Source: Burkholderiales bacterium
GTDB lineage: Bacteria; Pseudomonadota; Gammaproteobacteria; Burkholderiales; Burkholderiaceae_C
Assembly (NCBI GenBank): GCA_003963005.1
Contig: RXJW01000009.1
Coordinates: 1-64,000, forward strand
DNA length: 64,000 nt
Direction: 5' to 3'
Numbering within the stretch: the first letter of the stretch is position 1; every line of letters starts with the position of its first letter. Shown piece after piece: positions 58,386-64,000 of this stretch. Made by a program: the position numbers and the translations under genes. The notes beneath the pieces were generated by a model, which was given only the letters and a program-made list of their open reading frames with translations, did not search any database and was not told the origin of the DNA.

Positions 58386-59036
58386 TCAGGCCGAGGGTTG
58401 TCCCTTGAATCGCGCCTTCAAGGCACCGCCGATCACCACCAGCCCGGGGATCAGGATCATGGCCCAGATGATCTTGTCCAGATGGGTCTTGACCCAGGGC
58501 ACGTTGCCGAACAGGTAGCCGATGAGCGTGATGCCGCACACCCACAGCACGCCGCCGGTCACGTCGTAGAAGGTGAACTTGCGCCGCGTCATCTGCGCCA
58601 CGCCCGCCACGAAGGGCGCGAAGGTGCGCAGGAAGGGCATGAAGCGCGCGGCGATCAAAGTGAAGCCACCGTACTTTTCATAGAAGGCATGGGCCTTGTC
58701 GAAGGCCGCCTTGTTGAAGAAGCGCGAGTTTTCCCACTGGAACACCCGCGGCCCGAAGTAGCGGCCGATCGTGTAGTTGCACTGGTTGCCCAGGATCGCG
58801 GCTGCGGTCAGCAGGGCCATCGCGGTGCCCAGGTCCATCAGCCCCACGCCACACATCGCCCCCACGACGAACAGCAGCGAATCGCCCGGCAGGAAGGGCA
58901 TCACCACGACACCCGTCTCGACGAAGATGATCAGGAAGAGCAGCGCATAGACCCAGGCGCCGTACGCCTGGACGAACTCGGCCAGATGGCGGTCGACGTG
59001 CAGGATGAAGTCGATGAGGAAGGGCAGCAGATCCAT
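58386..59036 (-). CDS. DedA-family membrane protein
   Basis: 216 residues with about five hydrophobic segments. DedA/VTT hallmarks are FVETGVVVMPFLPGDSLLFV, FYEKYGGFTLIAARFMPFLR and TFAPFVAGVAQMTRRKF, with the conserved acidic and arginine residues. Family members flip or recycle undecaprenyl phosphate or other lipids and support membrane potential and drug tolerance. Divergent from mutL with 51 bases between starts. Confidence 0.93.
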   Translation of the reverse strand: MDLLPFLIDFILHVDRHLAEFVQAYGAWVYALLFLIIFVETGVVVMPFLPGDSLLFVVGAMCGVGLMDLGTAMALLTAAAILGNQCNYTIGRYFGPRVFQWENSRFFNKAAFDKAHAFYEKYGGFTLIAARFMPFLRTFAPFVAGVAQMTRRKFTFYDVTGGVLWVCGITLIGYLFGNVPWVKTHLDKIIWAMILIPGLVVIGGALKARFKGQPSA

Positions 59037-59074
59037 GGCGCGGCATTATCCCGGGCGCTGCATGACAGCCCGCC

Positions 59075-59080
59075 GATAAT
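59075..59080 (+). promoter_or_regulatory. -10-like hexamer just before mutL
   Basis: GATAAT is 7 bases before the mutL ATG, the same spacing as at ygfZ. Transcription would begin at or beside the ATG. No Shine-Dalgarno sequence is visible before mutL, consistent with a leaderless message. Confidence 0.35.
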
Positions 59081-59087
59081 CCGGCCG

Positions 59088-60923
59088 ATGGAGTCCCCGC
59101 TGCCCGACACCCCTGCCCCGCGCCCGATCCGCGAACTGCCCGACGAGCTGATCAGCCAGATCGCCGCCGGCGAGGTGGTCGAGCGGCCGGCCTCCGTCGT
59201 GCGGGAGTTGGTGGACAACGCGCTCGATGCCGGCGCCCGGCAGATCCAGGTCAAGCTGATGGCCGGCGGCGTCCGCGCGATCGTTGTCGAGGATGACGGC
59301 TGCGGCATCCCGGTCAAGCAGCTGCCGATGGCTCTCAAGCGCCACGCCACCAGCAAGATCGCCAGCCTCCACGACCTCGAATCGGTCGCGACCATGGGCT
59401 TCCGGGGCGAGGCCCTGGCGGCCATCGCCTCGGTGTCGGACATGACCATCGCCTCGCGCACCGCGGCCGACGCCCATGCCCACCGGCTCGACGCCCGCAG
59501 CGGCGAACTGCAGCCGGCCGCGCGCTCGCGCGGCACCAGCGTGGAGGTGCGCGAGCTTTTCTTCGCCACGCCGGCACGCCGCAAGTTCCTGAAGACCGAC
59601 GCCACCGAACTCGCCCATTGCGTGGAAGCCGTACGCCGCCATGCGCTGGCCCGACCCGATGTGGGCTTTGCGATCTGGCACGAAGGCAAGCTGGTGGACC
59701 AGTGGCGCCCCGCGTCGACCGAGCAGCGCATCGCCGACGTGCTGGGCGAGGACTTCATCGCCGAGAGCCGCGCGTTCGAGCACAGCGCCGGTCCGCTCGC
59801 GCTGACGGGACGTGCCGGCCTGCCCGAAGCAGCGCGCTCGCGGGCGGACCAGCAGTACGTCTGGGTCAACGGCCGCTACGTGCGCGACAAGCTCATCAGC
59901 CACGCGATCCGCTCCGCCTACGAGGACGTGCTGCACGGCCAGCGCCAGCCCAGCTACGTGCTCTTCATCGAGATCGCGCCCGAACTGGTCGACGTGAACG
60001 TGCACCCGACCAAGATCGAAGTGCGCTTCCGCGATGGCCGGGCCATCCACCAGAGCGTGCGTCGGGCCTTCATCGACGCGCTGGCCCAGTCGCGCAGCGC
60101 GGACACCTCCGGCATCGAATCGGTCATGGCGCCGCTCGGTTTTGCCCCGACGATGCCGGCGACGCTCTACGTGGCCGAGCCGCGCCCCGCCTACGTCGCC
60201 CCGGTGCCGCCCACGGCGGAACAGGTGCGCCTGTCGCTCGTGCAGCACGAGGCGCTGTGGGAGCCCGCCCAGCTGCCCGCCGCGCCGGCGCCCTCCGCGA
60301 GCGCACCGGCCCTGCCGATCCAGCGACTGCCCGACGAAGACTGGCCCCTGGGCCGGGCCGTGGCGCAGATCCAGGGCGTGTACATCCTGGCGGAGAACCA
60401 GCAGGGCCTGGTCATCGTGGACATGCATGCGGCGCACGAACGGGTCGTGTACGAGCGGCTGAAGGCGCGTCTGGGCGCAGCACAGATCGAGAGCCAGCCG
60501 CTGCTGATCCCGGTGAGCTTTGCCGCCACGGCCGAGGAAGTCGCCGCCGCCGAGCAGCATGCCGACACGCTCGCCCGCCTCGGCCTGGACGTGGCCCCGC
60601 TGTCCACCCGCACGCTGGCCGTGCGTTCGCGCCCGGCGCTGCTGGCGGCGAGCGATCTGGTCGCACTGACCCGCGAATTGCTCGCCGAGATGGCGCAGTT
60701 CGACGCCAGCTCGGTCCTGGAGCGTGCCCAGCACGAAATCCTCGCCACGATGGCCTGCCACGGCGCCGTGCGCGCCAACCGCCAGCTCACGCTCGACGAG
60801 ATGAACGCCCTGTTGCGCGACATGGAGGCGACCGAGCGCGCCGACCAGTGCAACCACGGCCGCCCCACGTGGCGCCAGCTCGACATGCGCGACCTGGACG
60901 CCCTCTTCCTCCGCGGACGCTGA
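59088..60923 (+). CDS. mutL: DNA mismatch repair protein MutL
   Basis: 611 residues. GHKL ATPase motifs: [54 protein letters not shown] with [33 protein letters not shown] ends the N-terminal half. A Pro/Ala linker (about 375-410) leads to the dimerisation domain ([39 protein letters not shown]). No DQHA-x2-E endonuclease motif of MutH-less MutL is seen in exact form: the site reads [12 protein letters not shown], close to DQHAAHERILYE, so nuclease activity is possible. It starts a mutL-pseudouridine synthase-miaA run. Confidence 0.95.
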   Translation: MESPLPDTPAPRPIRELPDELISQIAAGEVVERPASVVRELVDNALDAGARQIQVKLMAGGVRAIVVEDDGCGIPVKQLPMALKRHATSKIASLHDLESVATMGFRGEALAAIASVSDMTIASRTAADAHAHRLDARSGELQPAARSRGTSVEVRELFFATPARRKFLKTDATELAHCVEAVRRHALARPDVGFAIWHEGKLVDQWRPASTEQRIADVLGEDFIAESRAFEHSAGPLALTGRAGLPEAARSRADQQYVWVNGRYVRDKLISHAIRSAYEDVLHGQRQPSYVLFIEIAPELVDVNVHPTKIEVRFRDGRAIHQSVRRAFIDALAQSRSADTSGIESVMAPLGFAPTMPATLYVAEPRPAYVAPVPPTAEQVRLSLVQHEALWEPAQLPAAPAPSASAPALPIQRLPDEDWPLGRAVAQIQGVYILAENQQGLVIVDMHAAHERVVYERLKARLGAAQIESQPLLIPVSFAATAEEVAAAEQHADTLARLGLDVAPLSTRTLAVRSRPALLAASDLVALTRELLAEMAQFDASSVLERAQHEILATMACHGAVRANRQLTLDEMNALLRDMEATERADQCNHGRPTWRQLDMRDLDALFLRGR

Positions 60924-60927
60924 ACCC

Positions 60928-62106
60928 ATGGCCACCCTGACCCTCAAGAACAAGAAACCCGCGGCCAAGACGCGGTCCGCTGACGGCGAGAAGCGCAGCC
61001 CCTTGCGCGGCAAGGGCGTCTCCAAGCCCCGGCCGACGCTGGCCAAGGCCCAGGCCGAACGTGCCGAACGCCAAGCCGCTTACGAGCAGAAGGCCGAACG
61101 CAGCGCGCCCAAGCCGGCGCGACCGGCGCGCACCGAGCGGTCCGCCTTCGACGACCGCCGCCCGGGCCCGAAGCCGGCGGCGTTCACGCCCGAGCGACCG
61201 GCCGCACCGCGGGGGGACGACCTGCCCCGCCCCGAGCGCGGCCCGCGCGTGGACCAGCGCCGCTCGTCCAACCGCCCGCCCGAGTTCGAGGCCCGTCCGC
61301 AGCCCGCGCGCCGCGCGCCGGTGCGCCAGGCCGAGTCGGAGGACGGCGAGCGCCTGTCCAAGCGCATGAGCGAGCTCAAGCTCGCGTCGCGGCGCGAAGC
61401 CGATGAATGGATCGCCGCCGGCTGGGTGCGCGTGGATGGCCAGGTCGCCGTGCTCGGCCAGCGCGTCGGGCCGGACGCCCGCATCGAGATCGACCCCGCG
61501 GCCCGGCAGGCACAGTCGCAGCTCGTCACGGTGCTGTTGCACAAGCCCATCGGCTACGTCTCCGGCCAGGCCGAAGACGGCTACGAGCCCGCCGTCGTGC
61601 TCTTCCAGCCCGAGAACCGCTGGAAGGACGACCCGTCCGGCATCAAGCCGCATCCGAACCACCACCGCCACCTGGCGCCTGCCGGCCGGCTGGACATCGA
61701 CTCGACCGGCCTGCTCGTGCTGACGCAGGACGGGCGCATCGCCAAGGCCCTGATCGGGGACGACTCCGACATCGAGAAGGAATACCTGGTGCGCGTGGAG
61801 TTCGTCGGGCACCCGGTGCCCGAGGGCACGCTGCCCAATGCGGCGCTGGCACCCGAGCAGCTCGCGCTGCTGAACCACGGGCTGGCACTCGACGGCGAGC
61901 TGCTCAAGCCCGCCAAGGTCAGCTGGCAGAACGAGCAGCAACTGCGCTTCGTGCTGCGCGAGGGCAAGAAGCGCCAGATCCGCCGCATGTGCGAATTGGT
62001 CGGCCTGAAGGTCGTGGGCCTCAAGCGCGTGCGCATCGGGCGAATTCCGCTGGGCCACCTGCCGGTCGGCCAGTGGCGATACCTCGCGCCGTGGGAGCGG
62101 TTCTGA
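60928..62106 (+). CDS. RsuA/RluB/RluF-family pseudouridine synthase with long basic N-terminus
   Basis: 392 residues. Residues 1-140 are disordered, rich in Lys, Arg, Pro and Ala. An S4 RNA-binding domain (about 141-190; [20 protein letters not shown]) precedes the catalytic domain with Asp256 in [15 protein letters not shown] and the C-terminal [20 protein letters not shown]. It isomerises uridine in rRNA or tRNA; closest in layout to RluF-like enzymes, target base not assigned. The gene lies 4 bases after mutL and overlaps miaA. Confidence 0.92.
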   Translation: MATLTLKNKKPAAKTRSADGEKRSPLRGKGVSKPRPTLAKAQAERAERQAAYEQKAERSAPKPARPARTERSAFDDRRPGPKPAAFTPERPAAPRGDDLPRPERGPRVDQRRSSNRPPEFEARPQPARRAPVRQAESEDGERLSKRMSELKLASRREADEWIAAGWVRVDGQVAVLGQRVGPDARIEIDPAARQAQSQLVTVLLHKPIGYVSGQAEDGYEPAVVLFQPENRWKDDPSGIKPHPNHHRHLAPAGRLDIDSTGLLVLTQDGRIAKALIGDDSDIEKEYLVRVEFVGHPVPEGTLPNAALAPEQLALLNHGLALDGELLKPAKVSWQNEQQLRFVLREGKKRQIRRMCELVGLKVVGLKRVRIGRIPLGHLPVGQWRYLAPWERF

Positions 62107-63020
62107 GCGCACCGATCTGCCTCGCCGGCCCGACCGGCTGCGGCAAGACGGCGGCGGCACTGGCCATCGCCGAGGTGCTGCCGGTGGAGATCATCAGTGT
62201 CGACTCCGCGCTGGTCTACCGCGGTATGGACATCGGCACGGCCAAACCGACCGCGGCAGAACAGGCCGCGGTGCCGCATCACCTGATCGACATCCTCGAA
62301 CCCACCAACAGCTACTCGGCGGCCGAATTCGTGCGCGATGCGAAGCGGCTGGCCGCCGAGATCACCGCCCGCGGCCGCCTGCCGCTGCTCGTGGGCGGCA
62401 CGATGCTGTACTTCAAGGCGCTGTTCGACGGCCTCTCTGCGCTGCCCCAGGCTGACGCGGACCTGCGCGCCGCGATCGATGCCGAGGCCGCCGAACGCGG
62501 CTGGCCGGCGATGCACGACGAGCTGGCGCGCCTGGACCCGCCCACCGCCGCACGCCTCGCCCCCAACGACAGCCAGCGGATCCAGCGCGCGCTGGAGGTG
62601 ATCCGCCTGACCGGCCAGCCGCTCAGCGCCTTGCATGCCGCCTCGCGCGACGAGGGCGTCGACTGGCCGCTGTTCTCGCTCGAACCGAGCGACCGGTCCT
62701 GGCTGCACGAGCGGCTCGCCCAACGCTTCGACGCGATGCTGACGCAAGGCCTGGTCGACGAGGTGAAGGCGCTGCGCAAGCGCGGCGACCTGAGCCTGGC
62801 GCTGCCCTCGATGCGCTGCGTCGGCTATCGCCAGGTCTGGGAAGCGCTGGACGCCGGCGATTTCTCCGACCTGCGCGAGCGCGGCATCGCGGCCACCCGC
62901 CAGCTTGCCAAGCGGCAGGTGACGTGGCTGCGCAGCATGCCCCGCCGCCAGGTGGTCGCCTGCGATGGCCCGCAGCCGCTGCCCGAACTCCTCGCCGGCC
63001 TCCAACGCCTGATGGGGTGA
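62091..63020 (+). CDS. miaA: tRNA dimethylallyltransferase
   Basis: 309 residues from GTG 62091, overlapping the pseudouridine synthase gene by 16 bases; a CTG at 62103 is an alternative. P-loop [18 protein letters not shown] (Lys19), the [19 protein letters not shown] substrate segment, [18 protein letters not shown], and [14 protein letters not shown] are family signatures. It adds dimethylallyl to A37 of tRNAs reading UNN codons. Clustering with mutL is a classic proteobacterial arrangement. Confidence 0.94.
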   Translation: MGAVLSAPICLAGPTGCGKTAAALAIAEVLPVEIISVDSALVYRGMDIGTAKPTAAEQAAVPHHLIDILEPTNSYSAAEFVRDAKRLAAEITARGRLPLLVGGTMLYFKALFDGLSALPQADADLRAAIDAEAAERGWPAMHDELARLDPPTAARLAPNDSQRIQRALEVIRLTGQPLSALHAASRDEGVDWPLFSLEPSDRSWLHERLAQRFDAMLTQGLVDEVKALRKRGDLSLALPSMRCVGYRQVWEALDAGDFSDLRERGIAATRQLAKRQVTWLRSMPRRQVVACDGPQPLPELLAGLQRLMG

Positions 63021-63054
63021 AAAAAACCGCTTGCGGCTGCGGTCAAGTCCGCCT

Positions 63055-63080
63055 AAAGTGATATCACTTTGATTCACTTT
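63055..63080. promoter_or_regulatory. Palindromic operator candidate before the SPFH gene
   Basis: AAAGTGATATCACTTT (63055-63070) is a perfect 16-base palindrome, followed by a second half-like copy TCACTTT at 63074-63080. It lies 27-42 bases before the SPFH start codon, where a repressor would block the promoter. The regulator is not in the window. Confidence 0.6.
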
Positions 63081-63096
63081 TGAGACAGGTTCATCC

Positions 63097-63984
63097 ATGT
63101 CCACCTCTTCTGACAAGCGCCCGGTCATCAGCGAGCAGGCCGCTCGCGCCGGGAACGGCTACCTGATGGCCGCCGTCGGCCTGGCCCTGGGCGGCCTCGG
63201 CCTGGCGCTGCTGACCCGCGGCGTCCCCCTGATCGGCATCCCGCTGGCCGTGCTGGGCGGCCTGACGCTGGCGGGCCTGTACATGCTCAACCCGAACCAG
63301 GCGGCCGCGCTGACGCTGTTCGGGGCCTACATCGGCAGCGACCGCGGCGCCGGCCTGCGCTGGGCCAACCCCTTCGCGCTCAAGAAGCGTGTCTCCCTGC
63401 GCGACCGCAACCTGAATGCGCCGGTGCTGAAGGTCAATGACCAGCGCGGCAACCCGATCGAGATCGCCGCCGTGGTGGTCTGGCGAGTGCGCGACACCGC
63501 GCAGGCCCTCTTCCAGGTCGACGACTACGAGGCTTACGTGCGGGTGCAGGCAGAGGCCGCCATCCGCCATCTGGCCGCCTGCTATGCCTACGACCACGCC
63601 AACGACGACGGCGAGCCCGACGCCGTGACGCTGCGAGGCGGCCAGGACGCCGTCGCCCAAGCCCTGCGTGCCGAGCTGCAGGCCCGCTTCGCCGATGCCG
63701 GCGTGGACGTGCTGGACGCCAAGATCAGCCACCTCGCCTACGCGCCGGAGATCGCCCAGGTCATGCTGCGCCGCCAGCAGGCCGAGGCCATCATCGGCGC
63801 CCGCGCCAAGATCGTGCAGGGTGCGGTCACGATGGTCGAGACCGCGCTGCAGGGCCTGAGCGAACGCGAGATCGTCGTGCTCGATGACGAGCGCAAGGCG
63901 GCGATGGTGAGCAACCTGCTCGTCGTGCTGTGCTCCGACCGCGAGACGCAGCCGGTGGTCAACACGGGCACGCTCTACACCTGA
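63097..63984 (+). CDS. SPFH/Band-7 domain membrane protein
   Basis: 295 residues. Two adjacent hydrophobic helices (about 20-42 and 46-66) then a Band-7/flotillin-like domain: [60 protein letters not shown], and the helical [24 protein letters not shown] proteins scaffold membrane microdomains or regulate proteases. A palindromic operator candidate precedes it, and the next start codon follows 9 bases after the stop, so it probably heads an operon. Confidence 0.9.
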   Translation: MSTSSDKRPVISEQAARAGNGYLMAAVGLALGGLGLALLTRGVPLIGIPLAVLGGLTLAGLYMLNPNQAAALTLFGAYIGSDRGAGLRWANPFALKKRVSLRDRNLNAPVLKVNDQRGNPIEIAAVVVWRVRDTAQALFQVDDYEAYVRVQAEAAIRHLAACYAYDHANDDGEPDAVTLRGGQDAVAQALRAELQARFADAGVDVLDAKISHLAYAPEIAQVMLRRQQAEAIIGARAKIVQGAVTMVETALQGLSEREIVVLDDERKAAMVSNLLVVLCSDRETQPVVNTGTLYT

Positions 63985-63993
63985 GGCCCGGCC

Positions 63994-64000
63994 ATGCGCA
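63994..64000 (+). CDS. Start of next gene (cut by window edge)
   Basis: ATGCGCA at the edge follows GAGG (63983-63986, overlapping the SPFH stop) at a normal distance, so a cotranscribed gene probably begins here. Only two codons are visible and nothing can be said of its product. Confidence 0.35.

Noticed and set aside
63021..63045. Terminator after miaA
   Set aside because: An A run precedes a weak CCGC/GCGG stem and no T run follows on the plus strand; it would only work on the minus strand, where no gene reads into it.

Overview
High-G+C bacterial chromosome (by eye, not computed), densely coded on both strands. Gene content and order point to a betaproteobacterium of the order Burkholderiales: EarP-type EF-P modification (earP-efp) divergent from uvrC, the hupB/tRNA-Val/ppiD cluster, tmk-holB-pilZ-tatD, a mutL/miaA cluster, a Bug-type tripartite tricarboxylate transporter receptor and a DUF4936 protein. 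The Rubrivivax/Leptothrix/Roseateles side of the order is a plausible but unproven placement. There is no prophage, plasmid, insertion sequence or CRISPR array. Most of the window is core genome with a few accessory genes.

Layout. 1-4.3 kb: end of a glutaminyl cyclase gene, an NTF2-like protein, glutaryl-CoA dehydrogenase with a divergent LysR regulator, and a periplasmic binding protein. 4.4-7.1 kb: kynB-kynU-kynA, the tryptophan-to-anthranilate operon. 7.1-10.5 kb: a partial copy of a dispersed repeat, an M24B aminopeptidase, a decayed MFS transporter fragment and an FAD oxidoreductase. 10.5-13.3 kb: a three-domain protein (cysteine desulfurase + persulfide-dioxygenase-like metallo-beta-lactamase + rhodanese) divergent from a DecR/CyuR-like Lrp regulator; this is the most interesting locus. 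13.5-21.1 kb: tRNA-His, ppiD, tRNA-Val, hupB, pgsA, a TonB-domain lipoprotein, uvrC, earP, efp. 21.1-27.2 kb: a small protein, ankyrin protein, tatD, pilZ, holB, tmk and mltG on the minus strand, then ygfZ and a DUF4936 gene on the plus strand. 27.2-36.7 kb: a translationally coupled trio (S10 carboxypeptidase-like lipoprotein, esterase, thioesterase-GNAT fusion), an iron alcohol dehydrogenase, a chemoreceptor, a Cys/Gly/Ser-tailed protein, isocitrate lyase with a palindrome-rich upstream region, and a GNAT enzyme. 36.7-43.0 kb: a 48-residue basic protein, MarC, S9 peptidase, TonB-dependent receptor, XerD. 43.09-43.42 kb: a non-coding stretch made almost entirely of nested inverted repeats. 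43.4-50.3 kb: Bug receptor, chalcone-isomerase-like protein, QueG, TsaE, AmiC, CocE-type hydrolase, YbdD. 50.3-58.3 kb: CstA, a small secreted YYAPPPP-repeat protein, a NarL/Cache two-component pair and a tricorn-like S41 protease. 58.4-64 kb: DedA, mutL, an RsuA-family pseudouridine synthase, miaA and an SPFH protein behind a palindromic operator candidate.

Taken together the accessory genes fit an organism that uses peptides and amino acids (TonB receptor, S9, S10, S41 and M24B peptidases, CstA/YbdD, kynurenine pathway, glutaryl-CoA dehydrogenase, glyoxylate-shunt isocitrate lyase). The triple-fusion enzyme would handle surplus cysteine sulfur. Starts were chosen by ribosome-binding sites, overlaps and family N-termini, and alternatives are noted where they matter. 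Repeats and palindromes were read directly from the bases; statements about how widespread a fusion or repeat is need database searches.
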